A stretch of DNA of 64,000 bases from G965197005 sp965197005 (GTDB lineage: Bacteria; Pseudomonadota; Gammaproteobacteria; Pseudomonadales; Oceanobacteraceae), in the NCBI GenBank assembly GCA_965197005.1, contig OZ239982.1, forward strand, positions 372,001 through 436,000, in the 5' to 3' direction. A program made the translations under genes and the position numbers. Below, piece after piece: positions 9,481 through 19,000 of the stretch (positions within the stretch are counted from its first letter, which is position 1; each line of letters opens with the position of its first letter). The notes beneath the pieces are model-generated. The model was given only the letters and a program-made list of their open reading frames with translations, made no database searches and was not told the DNA's origin.

Positions 9481-9621
9481 ACAGCGATTAAAATTTAAGA
9501 TATGCAGTGTTGCACTTCAAAATTGAATCCAAGAAGTAAAAGCAAGAAGAATTCGTTAATTATTTTAAGGCATTTACTCACAAACTGTTTGCAGTCTGTG
9601 AGTAAATTGGTATGTTAGGAG
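9461..9621. other. Hairpin-rich gap after the orphan gene
   Basis: Two inverted repeats. The first pairs GAAGTGCAA (9461-9469, at the end of the orphan gene) with TTGCACTTC near 9508-9516. The second is a 16-bp stem with one mismatch: arms 9572-9587 and 9592-9607, loop TTTG, beginning ATTTACTCACA. No U-tract follows on either strand, so intrinsic termination is not obvious. Its position 40 nt before the intact monooxygenase ATG would also suit an operator. Confidence 0.55.
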
Positions 9622-10066
9622 TTTAACAACAATAATAAGGATTTTGTATGCAACAGGTAACCCATTTAATTATTGGTGCGGGTTTTGGTGGTATTGGTCT
9701 GGCTATACAAATTTTGCAGCAGCAATTAGGTGATGTCAAAATTTGGGAAAAACAAGCCAGCCTTGGTGGTACTTGGTTTGACAATCAATACCCTGGAGCT
9801 GCTTGTGATATTGCCTCTAACCTTTACTCTTTTTCTTTTTATAAAAAACATAACTGGTCAAGACGCTTTGCACCACAAGCAGAAATTTTAGAGTATTTGC
9901 AAGATTGTGCTACGCATTTTGGCATTCATTCACACATTGAGTTGCAGCGAGAGGTTGCCAGTGCAACATGGCTTACAGACAAACAACGTTGGCAGGTCAT
10001 TAGCCGCTGTGGAGAAAAAATAGAAGCACAATTTTTAATCTCAGCAACTGGTCAGTTGAATATTCC
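9622..10066 (+). repeat. 445-bp direct repeat, copy 2
   Basis: Second copy of the block at 8059-8503, offset 1563 bp, forming the ribosome site and first 139 codons of the intact monooxygenase. The DNA upstream of this copy (AAATTGGTATGTTA) is a diverged match to that upstream of copy 1 (AACTTGTTATGTTA), so similarity continues beyond the identical block. Confidence 0.95.
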
Positions 10067-11126
10067 AATCATTCCACAGCTATCGGGCATGCAATCTTTT
10101 TCAGGACCTGTATTACACTCTGCTCGTTGGGATAAATCAGTTAGCTTAAAAGATAAGCATTTGGTGGTAATTGGTACAGGTGCCAGTGCCATTCAGTTTA
10201 TTCCTGAAGTGGTTAAGCAGGCAAAACAGGTTACTGTCTTTCAGCGTTCTGCGCCCTATGTTATCAAAAAGCCTGACCGTCCCTACCGCCAATGGGAACG
10301 TAGGTTATTTAAAAAAATACCAGCAGTGCAAACGCTTAGCCGTTGGTGGATTTACTTAGCAAACGAAACACAGTTTTTAGGGTTTCGTTATTTACGCTGG
10401 GCAATGCAACTTATGCGTTTTAATTGGAAGCTGCAAATGCACAGTATCGTTACTGATAAGGCACTAAGGCAAAAGTTGACCCCTGATTATCAGCTAGGCT
10501 GTAAGCGCATTTTACTGTCCAATAATTATTATCAAGCCATGCAACAGCCTAACTTGTATCTTAATACCCAGGGTATTAAAGAGGTCACTACAAATAGCGT
10601 GATTGATAAAACAGGCGCAGAATTTAAAGCCGACGTGCTACTGGCAGGCACAGGGTTTGATACCACTCATTTTTTAACGCCCATCAATATTCAAGGACGT
10701 TTAGAAAAAGACATTCACCGTCTTTGGGAAGATGGCGCAGAGGCCTATATGGGCAGTAGTGTGTATGGTTTTCCTAATTTCTTTATGCTCTATGGACCGA
10801 ATGTGAATTTAGGTCATAGCTCCATTATTTTTATGTTAGAGGCACAATTCACTTATATTATAAATATTCTAAAGTATATGCGAAAAGAGGGTAAAAACAC
10901 CGTTGAGGTTAAACAAAAAGTGCAAGATGACTTTAACCAAAATTTGCAAAAAAATCTTAAGAAAACCGTTTGGAGTACAGGCTGTAGCAGTATTTATATT
11001 AATGAGCAGGGCAAAAATGTAACCAACTGGCACAGTTTTACCGCAAGTTTTTGGTGGCAATGCCATCAGTTTAATGCAAAGTCGTACAATTTTGATGTAT
11101 CGCATACCCAAGGAGCAAAGAAATGA
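9648..11126 (+). CDS. Flavin-containing Baeyer-Villiger-type monooxygenase
   Basis: A 492-aa FAD/NADPH enzyme that inserts oxygen into ketones or aldehydes, or hydroxylates related substrates. Seen: first Rossmann GAGFGGIGLAI (residues 9-19, FAD), GGTWFDNQYPGAACD, the Baeyer-Villiger fingerprint FSGPVLHSARWD (about 149-160), second Rossmann GTGASAIQ (about 177, NADPH) and LAGTGFDT near the end. The substrate cannot be told. Its stop overlaps the SDR ATG (ATGA), so both are co-translated; oxidation of an alcohol by the SDR plus oxygenation is a common catabolic pairing. The first 139 codons are duplicated at 8085. Confidence 0.88.
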   Translation: MQQVTHLIIGAGFGGIGLAIQILQQQLGDVKIWEKQASLGGTWFDNQYPGAACDIASNLYSFSFYKKHNWSRRFAPQAEILEYLQDCATHFGIHSHIELQREVASATWLTDKQRWQVISRCGEKIEAQFLISATGQLNIPIIPQLSGMQSFSGPVLHSARWDKSVSLKDKHLVVIGTGASAIQFIPEVVKQAKQVTVFQRSAPYVIKKPDRPYRQWERRLFKKIPAVQTLSRWWIYLANETQFLGFRYLRWAMQLMRFNWKLQMHSIVTDKALRQKLTPDYQLGCKRILLSNNYYQAMQQPNLYLNTQGIKEVTTNSVIDKTGAEFKADVLLAGTGFDTTHFLTPINIQGRLEKDIHRLWEDGAEAYMGSSVYGFPNFFMLYGPNVNLGHSSIIFMLEAQFTYIINILKYMRKEGKNTVEVKQKVQDDFNQNLQKNLKKTVWSTGCSSIYINEQGKNVTNWHSFTASFWWQCHQFNAKSYNFDVSHTQGAKK

Positions 11127-11896
11127 AGAATGCAATTATTACTGGCGCCGCATCTGGCATTGGTTTGGCGGTAGCAAAGGCACTTTCTGCTAAAGGTTGG
11201 CGTTTGGCATTATTGGATTTAAATATAGAGGCATTAAAGCAAGCAACACAAACGCTCAATCAAGAAAATATAAGTCTGTATGGCGTTGATGTTTGCGATT
11301 ATAACGCTTTAAAAAAAGTCATTGATGAATTTGCTCAGCAACAACAACAGCAACTTAGATTGCTACTAAACTGCGCTGGTATTATGAAAATTCAAACTAC
11401 GGCAACCAGCAGTCCTGAGTTTCATGCTCGTACCTTTGATGTTAATGTTAATGGCACTTTTTATGCCTGCCATGCCGCCTACCCCTATTTAAAAGCGGCA
11501 CAAGGGCAAATTATTAATATGAACTCAGCGGCAACACAATATGGTATTCCTTGGCAGGCAAGTTATAGTGCCTCTAAATTTGCAATTAAAGGATTAACCG
11601 AAGCATTAAATTTAGAATGGGAGCAAGATGGTATTCAGGTCGGCTCTATGGTTCCTCCCGTGATAGAAACACCTATGGTAACAGAACAAGCACAACGCTC
11701 GCCGATTATGGAAAGGTTAGCATCAGGCTTAACCACCGAAGATGCAGTTAAGGCAATATTACAGCAAATTGATAAACCTAAATTACATCACCCCATAAGT
11801 TGGGGCTTTAAACTGATGTATTATGCACGGCAAATGACACCAGATTTTATTATTCGGTTGATTTTTAAGCATATATTAATGCGAGAGATTAAATAA
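11123..11896 (+). CDS. Short-chain dehydrogenase/reductase
   Basis: A 257-aa classical SDR oxidising or reducing an alcohol/carbonyl with NAD(P). Seen: TGAASGIGLAVA nucleotide loop (residues 7-18), DVCDYNAL, LLNCAGIM (NAG-type motif), catalytic Ser in MNSAATQYG, and YSASKFA with the catalytic Tyr and Lys. A ribosome site AAGGAGC lies 6 nt before ATG, and the gene overlaps the preceding monooxygenase by 4 bases. The substrate is unknown. It ends 217 bases before mreB. Confidence 0.9.
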   Translation: MKNAIITGAASGIGLAVAKALSAKGWRLALLDLNIEALKQATQTLNQENISLYGVDVCDYNALKKVIDEFAQQQQQQLRLLLNCAGIMKIQTTATSSPEFHARTFDVNVNGTFYACHAAYPYLKAAQGQIINMNSAATQYGIPWQASYSASKFAIKGLTEALNLEWEQDGIQVGSMVPPVIETPMVTEQAQRSPIMERLASGLTTEDAVKAILQQIDKPKLHHPISWGFKLMYYARQMTPDFIIRLIFKHILMREIK

Positions 11897-12113
11897 ATTT
11901 AATGAAATTAAGCACATAATTAAATAGTGCAATGGCGAGCTTCATACTATACTTGCACAGGTGCAACAATTAGATTGATATATCTAGCGTTTAGTTGAGT
12001 AATATCCTTGCTCAATGTCTTTAGGGTTGTTAATCTTGCAACAATTTTTTGGCGTTCAGTGCGTAGCCATCTGAACGATATCTAATATTTTAGAATAATA
12101 TTTGGGAATTATA
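11897..12113. promoter_or_regulatory. mreB upstream region with a short palindrome
   Basis: No gene in this 217-base gap. It must hold the mreBCD promoter. The only clear structure is TTGCAC-AG-GTGCAA (11953-11966), a 6-bp-arm inverted repeat that could be an operator. A weak GTTGTT/AACAA stem followed by six T residues near 12026-12050 might be a poor terminator. Confidence 0.35.
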
Positions 12114-13151
12114 ATGTTTAAAAAGATAAGAGGCATGTTTTCTAGCGATTTGTCCATTGACTTAGGTACGGCAAATACACTTATTTATATGCGAGATAAA
12201 GGCATCGTGCTTAATGAACCTTCAGTGGTTGCCATTCGTATGCAAGGACACCAAAAAAGTGTTGCAGCGGTAGGTGCAGAGGCCAAACGAATGCTAGGGC
12301 GCACGCCAGGTAATATTCAAGCCATTCGCCCCATGAAAGACGGTGTGATTGCAGACTTTGAAGTCACTGAAAAAATGCTACAGTACTTTATTAAACGAGT
12401 GCATGAAAGCAGTTTTATGCAACCTAGCCCTAGAGTGGTTGTATGTGTGCCATATCAGGCAACCAAAGTAGAGCGCAAAGCCATTCGAGACTCGGTCATT
12501 GGTGCTGGTGCAAGTCGTGTTTATTTAATCCACGAGCCTATGGCCGCTGCCATAGGTGCAGGTCTACCTGTAGATGAAGCACGAGGTTCGATGGTGGTTG
12601 ATATTGGTGGTGGCACAACAGAAATAGCCATCATTTCATTAAGTGGCGTGGTGTATGCAGAATCGGTCAAAGTAGGTGGCGATCGTTTTGACGAGTCTAT
12701 TATGGCTTATATTCGTAGAAGCTATGGTAGCGTCATAGGCGAAGCAACTGCCGAGCGTATTAAACAAGAAATTGGCACCGCCTATCCCAGTGATGAAGAA
12801 CATGAAATTGATGTCCGTGGACGCAATTTAGCAGAAGGTATTCCCCGTAGCTTTACCCTTACCTCCAGTGAGATTTTAGAAGCCTTACGAGACTCTTTAG
12901 GCTCTGTTGTGCAAGCCGTAAAAGCAGCCCTTGAACAAGCCCCCCCAGAGTTGGCATCAGATGTAGCAGAACGGGGCATGGTATTAACAGGTGGTGGTGC
13001 ATTATTACGAGATTTAGATAAGCTCCTAGCCGAAGAAACAGGTTTGCCAGTGATTGTAGCTGATGACCCTCTTACTTGCGTAGCCAGAGGAGGCGGTCGC
13101 TTTTTAGAAACCGCAACAGAAGCACAGCTTTCTTTAACAGAAAGTGAATAA
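12114..13151 (+). CDS. mreB: Rod-shape-determining actin homologue MreB
   Basis: Forms ATP-dependent filaments under the inner membrane that guide lateral wall synthesis with MreC/MreD/RodA/PBP2. Seen: membrane-binding N-terminus MFKKIRGMF, DLGTANTLIY phosphate-1 loop, VVDIGGGTTEIAI phosphate-2, and LTGGGALLRDLD adenosine motif. ATG 12114 gives 345 aa, the normal length (347 in E. coli); an in-frame TTG at 12102 was discarded. mreC follows after 45 bases. Confidence 0.98.
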   Translation: MFKKIRGMFSSDLSIDLGTANTLIYMRDKGIVLNEPSVVAIRMQGHQKSVAAVGAEAKRMLGRTPGNIQAIRPMKDGVIADFEVTEKMLQYFIKRVHESSFMQPSPRVVVCVPYQATKVERKAIRDSVIGAGASRVYLIHEPMAAAIGAGLPVDEARGSMVVDIGGGTTEIAIISLSGVVYAESVKVGGDRFDESIMAYIRRSYGSVIGEATAERIKQEIGTAYPSDEEHEIDVRGRNLAEGIPRSFTLTSSEILEALRDSLGSVVQAVKAALEQAPPELASDVAERGMVLTGGGALLRDLDKLLAEETGLPVIVADDPLTCVARGGGRFLETATEAQLSLTESE

Positions 13152-13196
13152 TCACATACATGCTTCTTATTAAGCGTTTTGTAGAGTAAGCAATTT

Positions 13197-14054
13197 ATGC
13201 AATTTGAGTTTCAACCTGTTCAGGCTTATCGTGCAGTTGCATTATTATTGCTTTCTCTATTTATTGTGTGGATTGATAGTAATATCAATTGGCTTAAGCC
13301 AGTTCGTTATTATATGGGCTATACCCTAGTTCCTAGTCAAGAATTATCCACCTTACCTGTGGTCGTCATTGACTGGTTGCATGAAGCAACCACCACAAGA
13401 GAAACCCTCTTATTAGAAAATAAACGGCTACAAGCTCGCAATACCGTTTTGCAGCAACAAATTCAAAAACAGGTCTCTTTAGAAGTTGAAAATATTCAAT
13501 TGCGTGAATTATTAAACGCATCTGAAGAAGTGAATGACAAAGTGCTGGTCACCAGTGTGGTGGATATCAATCCCGATCCTTATATTAAGCAAATTACCAT
13601 TAACAAAGGTGCGCATGAAGGGGTTTTTATTGGGCAGCCCGTACTTGATGCCTTTGGGCTTTTGGGTCAGGTTATTGATGTCATGCCCTATAGTAGCCGT
13701 GTACTGATGCTAGCAGACTCCAACCATACCGTTCCAGTACAAAATACACGCAATGGCGTGCGTGCTATTGCCTCAGGAACAGGCTCATTAGATGAACTAG
13801 AGGTTATTTATGTGCCTGTTACCGCAGATATTAAAGAAGGTGATTTGCTTGTGAGTTCAGGGCTAGGGCAGCGTTACCCTAAGGGCTATCCTGTTGCAAC
13901 AGTTCATTCAGTTAAAAATGTACCTGGTGATGCTTTCTTGCAAGTTAAAGCCAAACCCAGTGCCAAACTAGATCGGAGTCGTTTCTTGCTATTGGTATTT
14001 CGTGCAGGCTCAGGACAAGTTCCCCCTAAATCACTATGGCAGGATACAAAATAA
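13197..14054 (+). CDS. mreC: Rod-shape-determining protein MreC
   Basis: Periplasmic scaffold of the elongasome, anchored by one N-terminal helix (LLLLSLFIVWIDS, about 16-28). A coiled coil follows (ENKRLQARNTVLQQQIQKQ, about 75-95), then the two beta barrels (VDINPDPYIKQITINKGAHEG; SSGLGQRYPKGYPVA). 285 aa, shorter than the E. coli protein mainly at the C-terminus. Its TAA overlaps the mreD ATG (TAATG). Confidence 0.97.
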   Translation: MQFEFQPVQAYRAVALLLLSLFIVWIDSNINWLKPVRYYMGYTLVPSQELSTLPVVVIDWLHEATTTRETLLLENKRLQARNTVLQQQIQKQVSLEVENIQLRELLNASEEVNDKVLVTSVVDINPDPYIKQITINKGAHEGVFIGQPVLDAFGLLGQVIDVMPYSSRVLMLADSNHTVPVQNTRNGVRAIASGTGSLDELEVIYVPVTADIKEGDLLVSSGLGQRYPKGYPVATVHSVKNVPGDAFLQVKAKPSAKLDRSRFLLLVFRAGSGQVPPKSLWQDTK

Positions 14055-14539
14055 TGAAAGTCAATTTTGTTTTTTTATTACTAGGTTTGTTTATTGCCTT
14101 TTTTCTTGAGCACATTCCTGTTCCTGATTTGTTATATTGGTTTAGACCACAATGGATTGCCTTGTTTGTCATTATCTTAGTGCTATTAAAGCCCTTTACA
14201 TACACCTATTGGTTGGTCTTGCCTGTTGGCTTATTGGCAGATGTTGAACATGGTAGTGTGCTTGGTCTACATTGTTTTATGCTTACCTTGTATATACTTA
14301 TAATTCATGTTATTTATCGTCGTTTTATGCTTTTGCAACTGTTGCAGCAAACCTTGGTGATATTTGTCATTGTGATTGTTGTGCAATCTGTCAGCTATGC
14401 CATTGTTGGATTATTTACCCATACGCCAGATGTTATTGCATGGATTCCCGCACTTAGCTCTGCGTTTGTTTGGCCTTGGCTATCTGTAATGAGTTTTTGG
14501 TTATTTCGTCAACAATCCATCAAAGCTGCCTCCAGTTGA
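14054..14539 (+). CDS. mreD: Rod-shape-determining protein MreD
   Basis: A 161-aa integral membrane protein of about five helices (for example FVFLLLGLFIAFFLEHIP and IALFVIILVLLKPF), with the MreD-typical GLLADVEHGSVLGLHCF segment. ATG 14054 is chosen because it overlaps the mreC stop; the open frame reaches six codons further upstream inside mreC. It works with MreC in the elongasome. The next 68 bases before yhdP hold only a short GCGGG/CCCGC inverted repeat. Confidence 0.95.
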   Translation: MKVNFVFLLLGLFIAFFLEHIPVPDLLYWFRPQWIALFVIILVLLKPFTYTYWLVLPVGLLADVEHGSVLGLHCFMLTLYILIIHVIYRRFMLLQLLQQTLVIFVIVIVVQSVSYAIVGLFTHTPDVIAWIPALSSAFVWPWLSVMSFWLFRQQSIKAASS

Positions 14540-14607
14540 CGTGTTGCGGGGACAGGTTTGATTGTGATACCCGCCGACTAACCACAACCTAGGTGATTAG
14601 AAATAAT

Positions 14608-17600
14608 ATGAAGCACTGGCTCAAAATTTGCCTCTCACAGCTCATCTTAACCCTATTTGTAGGGATTATTATGCTAACCCTTTATGTAGGGGCAGGGCGG
14701 CAATATTTCCCTTATATTAGTCATTTAAAACCAGATTTAATCACCTATTTAAGTCAACAAATAAAACAGCCCGTAGACATTGAAAAATTAACAGGTACTT
14801 GGTCAGGTTTATTGCCCATAGTAGAAATTCATAACCTAAAAATAGGGCATACAGATGCCCCGATAAATATTGGCTATGTCAAAGCCAAATTAGATATTAG
14901 TGCCAGCTTGTTTTATTTACGCCCTGTTTTTAAGCAATTAAGCATCAGCCAAGTATCTGCAAACATCAAAGAGCTAGAGAATAAAAAATGGCAACTGACT
15001 CCAAACTGGATTATGGACTTTTCACAACCCGTCGCCACTAATGACAACGACTGGCTAAGTCTGATTATTAAGCAACGAGAACTGCTCTTTTTAAACTGGC
15101 ATATCCAACATCAACAGCTAGATGGACGCACAGAAAAAATAGAATTAGACCACCTAATCTGGCGCAACAACAGCCAACAACATAGTTTAAGTGGCAAAGC
15201 AAAGTGGGGTTATAAAGCACTTCACCCCATTGACTTTAAAGCCAACCTAACAGGTAGCCTATGGCCCTACAATGCGCCAGATGGTCGTTTTTTTGTGCAA
15301 GTAGCACAACAAGACTGGTCACGTTGGATACCTAATATACAAAATCCAGATATTATTTTTGATCAATTTAATGTCTCTGCCAAAGCATGGTTTCGTCTTG
15401 AAAAAGGGCAACTTAAATCGCATTACGCCATAATTAACAGCAATAACATTTTGCTTAAAACAGCAGGTAAACCACTGAATATTCCCCAAGGGCAATTGAT
15501 TTTAGCAGGGCTAGGTGATGAACAAGGTTGGTATTCTGTTATTGATAGCCAGTTTCCAAATGTTAAAAAATGGCCCAAGCTACGCCTGTACTATCATCAA
15601 TTAGCGCCAGCGCAACATGCACTTAGCCTAGAAATTGAAAAAGTAAGTATTAACCGCATAAGTGATGCATTGCGTACACATAAACTGCTACCCAATCAGG
15701 TACAAAATTACCTTGAAGGGCTACAGCCTAAAGGGACAATCAAAAAGCTAGGTGCAGCCTATATTTATCAGGAAAATACGCCACCATTGGCATTAATTAA
15801 TGTGAATTTACAAGAGGTCAGCTCAAAAACCTATCGAGGGATACCTGGTTTTGCAGGGGTGTCAGGAAAATTGGTCATCTTACCAGATTCAGGTTACTTT
15901 ATAATCAAAGATAGCCTAGCCTCTATTTATATTGATGAAGTGTATCATCACTTTTTAAACATTAAACAGCCTAAAGGGCAATTTGCATGGCAGCTTAATG
16001 AAGATTCTGCAGATTTAATGCTAAAGCAATTTTCAGGTAGTATAAAAAATAACAAAGCAACAGCCGATATGCGCCTTAACATTCCTTATCAGCAGGATAA
16101 AAATTTAAATATGGCACTTAAAATAGGCATTAATACAGCATCGCTTGCCTTACATAAACAGCTAGTACCAGAAGAATTTGTAGACAACAGCACACGCAAG
16201 TGGCTTGATAATGCAATTTTAGCAGGTCAGGGACAAGACTTTAAATTCATTTTAAATGGCGATATAGGCCCTAAAAGTCGCATGGCAGAGCGCACATTAT
16301 TACTTGATTTTGCAATTCAAGATGGGCGGCTGCGTTATCAACAAGGCTTTCCAGATATTCAGCATATTCATGGACGCTTTGACTTACGTGATGATCAAAT
16401 CCATGTACGTATACAGCAAGCACAAGCGACAGGCTTAAAGTTAACAAAAACAGCCACTTTGCACCTAAATGCAGCACACCCCAAATATACAACATTAAAC
16501 TTAAACGCCAATATCCAAGGAGACTTAGCACCCAGCTTTGCCTACTTAACCGACACACCACTTAAAGCAGAAATAGATAATCAGCTACAAGGCTGGTTTA
16601 TGCGAGGGCAGCACAAATCAAAAATACAATTAGGCTTACACATAGGCAGCCATAAAAGTAAGCCCAAATTCCAATTAAATAGCGACATAAATAACGCAGA
16701 TTTATACATTAAACCGCTAGATTTAAGCCTAAACAAACTACAGGGTCACTTGCAATTTGATTTACAAAACGGACTTCAGAGCAAAAAAATACAAGCGCAG
16801 GTACTCGGAGGATTAGGACAGTTTCAAATTCAATCAAAAGCCAAGAATAACGGCTTTGATATGCACATCAAAGGTACAGGTCAAGCCAATTGGAAACAGC
16901 TACATCAATGGCAAGACAACAGCTTTAAACCCATTATAAATGGCATCACAGACTATCAACTAGATGCCCACATAGACCTGACCCCCGCTCAAAAGCACTT
17001 TGTGCGTCTAAATAGCAAGCTGCAAGGCACGCAGATTAAACTACCTGAGCCCTATGGAAAAAAAGCCACAGAAGCCGCACCGCTTAACCTATATTGGCAC
17101 AGTAAACAACAGCAATCTTGGCTTAAATTAGACTATAAAAAGCAAGTCAGCGCCGCCTTGCAATGGCAAAATAACAACCTAAAAAGTGGGCGCATACGCA
17201 TAGATGGTTATCCTGCTGAGTTTTCTAATCTTGATGGGCTATTTATTTATGGCAATATTGCTCAGCCTGTAGAGCTAGATAAATGGTATCAAATGTGGCA
17301 AACACTCGCGGCAAATACAAACCAGAAAGCACAAAGCAACTCAATTGTTCGCCAGTTTAAATTTAACTTTAACCATTTAACTGCCTTTGGCATTAACCTA
17401 GGCTCCAGCTTTTTTGCAGGGACTAAACTTGCTAATGGTTGGGAAATAGACCTTGCTAACCGTCTTAGCAAAGGGCAAATCATAATTAATAAAAGCCCAA
17501 CACCTATTTCAGTAAAATTAGATTATTTACATATCAATGGTTTTAAAAATAACACATCAGAGCAATCCAAAGACACACCAGACATACTTGCTGACTTTAA

Positions 17601-18492
17601 CCCCAAGCAATTACCAGATATTGATTTATGGTTAGCCGAACTATATTACAACACACGTAACTTAGGGCATTGGCAAATTAAGATGCAAAGAAAGCCAGAA
17701 GGTTATCTAATTAATGTAGCGCAAGGAAAAATAAAAAAACTCGACGTACAAGCACAGTTACTATGGTCGAAACAAAATGCACAAGCGCATACCGAGGTTA
17801 AACGCTTTCACTTATCCACAAGTAACCTAGCAGATACCTATCGTGCTTTTAGGCTAGTGCCCATTGTTGAAAATGATGAATTTAATCTATCTGCAACAGC
17901 CAACTGGTTAGGCAGTCCTGCCAATTTACAATTAAAAAATCTAAACTCACGCATCAAATATAACCTTAAAAAAGGGCGTATTGATATAAAAGAAGCCGAA
18001 TCCCTAAGAGGCTTTGGCATGTTAAATGTAGGCGCAATCAGCAGACGCTTACGTCTGGATTTTTCTGATTTATACCAATCGGGATTAAGTTTTGATGAGA
18101 TTAACGCCGAGTTAAAAACAGAAAAAGGGATATTACAGATACAAAAACCCATCTTAATAGAAGGGCCAAGCGGTAAATATCAGCTATCAGGTAGCAGTAA
18201 TTTATTAACCGAAACCTTAGATATGAACATGGCCGTCACCTTGCCAGTATCAGGGAGTTTGCCATTATTTATTGTACTAGCCGGCTTATCCCCACAGGTA
18301 GCAGGAGCTGTTTATATTACGGAACGCTTAATAGGTAATGAAATAGAAACCTTTACCAGTGCCAGTTACCATATTCACGGCACTTGGGATAAACCAGAAT
18401 TAAAATTAAACAAGGTATTTGATAACAAAGTAGAAGGCACAGAAGCCCCCAGTTTTATAGATAGGGTAAAAAGCATATTCTGGTTAGATTAA
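14608..18492 (+). CDS. yhdP: AsmA-like envelope protein YhdP
   Basis: A very large protein (1294 aa from ATG 14608; GTG 14593 in the same frame would add five residues). One N-terminal inner-membrane helix (LILTLFVGIIMLTLYVG) is followed by an extended beta-rich repeat region ending in the conserved DUF3971/AsmA C-terminus (GRIDIKEAESLRGFGMLNVGA cut short; LRLDFSDLYQSGLSFDEI; LPLFIVLAGLSPQVAGAVY). The family bridges the periplasm and moves phospholipid to the outer membrane. In E. coli maf and rng lie between mreD and yhdP; here both are absent from the interval. Confidence 0.92.
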   Translation: MKHWLKICLSQLILTLFVGIIMLTLYVGAGRQYFPYISHLKPDLITYLSQQIKQPVDIEKLTGTWSGLLPIVEIHNLKIGHTDAPINIGYVKAKLDISASLFYLRPVFKQLSISQVSANIKELENKKWQLTPNWIMDFSQPVATNDNDWLSLIIKQRELLFLNWHIQHQQLDGRTEKIELDHLIWRNNSQQHSLSGKAKWGYKALHPIDFKANLTGSLWPYNAPDGRFFVQVAQQDWSRWIPNIQNPDIIFDQFNVSAKAWFRLEKGQLKSHYAIINSNNILLKTAGKPLNIPQGQLILAGLGDEQGWYSVIDSQFPNVKKWPKLRLYYHQLAPAQHALSLEIEKVSINRISDALRTHKLLPNQVQNYLEGLQPKGTIKKLGAAYIYQENTPPLALINVNLQEVSSKTYRGIPGFAGVSGKLVILPDSGYFIIKDSLASIYIDEVYHHFLNIKQPKGQFAWQLNEDSADLMLKQFSGSIKNNKATADMRLNIPYQQDKNLNMALKIGINTASLALHKQLVPEEFVDNSTRKWLDNAILAGQGQDFKFILNGDIGPKSRMAERTLLLDFAIQDGRLRYQQGFPDIQHIHGRFDLRDDQIHVRIQQAQATGLKLTKTATLHLNAAHPKYTTLNLNANIQGDLAPSFAYLTDTPLKAEIDNQLQGWFMRGQHKSKIQLGLHIGSHKSKPKFQLNSDINNADLYIKPLDLSLNKLQGHLQFDLQNGLQSKKIQAQVLGGLGQFQIQSKAKNNGFDMHIKGTGQANWKQLHQWQDNSFKPIINGITDYQLDAHIDLTPAQKHFVRLNSKLQGTQIKLPEPYGKKATEAAPLNLYWHSKQQQSWLKLDYKKQVSAALQWQNNNLKSGRIRIDGYPAEFSNLDGLFIYGNIAQPVELDKWYQMWQTLAANTNQKAQSNSIVRQFKFNFNHLTAFGINLGSSFFAGTKLANGWEIDLANRLSKGQIIINKSPTPISVKLDYLHINGFKNNTSEQSKDTPDILADFNPKQLPDIDLWLAELYYNTRNLGHWQIKMQRKPEGYLINVAQGKIKKLDVQAQLLWSKQNAQAHTEVKRFHLSTSNLADTYRAFRLVPIVENDEFNLSATANWLGSPANLQLKNLNSRIKYNLKKGRIDIKEAESLRGFGMLNVGAISRRLRLDFSDLYQSGLSFDEINAELKTEKGILQIQKPILIEGPSGKYQLSGSSNLLTETLDMNMAVTLPVSGSLPLFIVLAGLSPQVAGAVYITERLIGNEIETFTSASYHIHGTWDKPELKLNKVFDNKVEGTEAPSFIDRVKSIFWLD

Positions 18493-18666
18493 TAAGGAAG
18501 AGTTGTTTAACAGTGCTACTGGATTTGCCGATAGAGAAGCAAGTAAAAATAGCAACGCTTTTAATTTAACTTTGTTGCTATATACAGGATTTAATAGAGC
18601 CTCTAGGCTCAGAGCCTAGTATTTACAAGTCTTTGGACGTTTAGGGACGTACTTGAATTATAGAAG

Positions 18667-18753
18667 TGGTACCAAAGGTCGGACTCGAACCGACACACCC
18701 GTGAAGGCGGGGGATTTTGAATCCCCTGCGTCTACCAATTTCGCCACTTTGGC
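18667..18753 (-). tRNA. tRNA-Leu (anticodon CAA)
   Basis: Read on the minus strand: acceptor GCCAAAG/CTTTGGT closing with A-CCA encoded, an anticodon stem GGGGA/TCCCC with loop TTCAAAA (anticodon CAA), a long variable arm as in type II tRNAs, and the T loop GGTTCGAGTCC. 87 nt including CCA. A promoter lies just upstream at 18770-18797. Confidence 0.97.
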
Positions 18754-18769
18754 ACATTGCGAGGCGCAT

Positions 18770-18797
18770 ATACTACTCTTATGGCACTTTCTGTCAA
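18770..18797 (-). promoter_or_regulatory. Sigma70 promoter of tRNA-Leu
   Basis: On the minus strand, TTGACA (18792-18797), 16-bp spacer, TAGTAT (18770-18775), followed by a G/C-rich discriminator (GCGCC) typical of stable-RNA promoters under stringent control. The tRNA begins about 17 nt beyond the -10. Confidence 0.7.
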
Positions 18798-19000
18798 GGG
18801 TCTATGGCAAATCAATTTCTTGGTTTTGTAAAAAAACAAGGTAATGTTTTTTTGTAGGCAAAGCACATTTTTTATTTTTGTATAAAAACGTAACTAAACT
18901 CTGTTTTTTGTATAACTTATTCTACACTGGAATGGCATAGGTTATTTTCTCCGCTATTTTAAGCACAAATTTTTAAGCACAAATCATCAAGGCAGAAGCA

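Noticed and set aside
12026..12050. Terminator before mreB
   Set aside because: The stem is only about 5 bp of A/T-rich pairs, too weak to call separately.
18493..18666. Small gene or second tRNA after yhdP
   Set aside because: No tRNA fold or frame with a ribosome site is visible in this 174-base gap.
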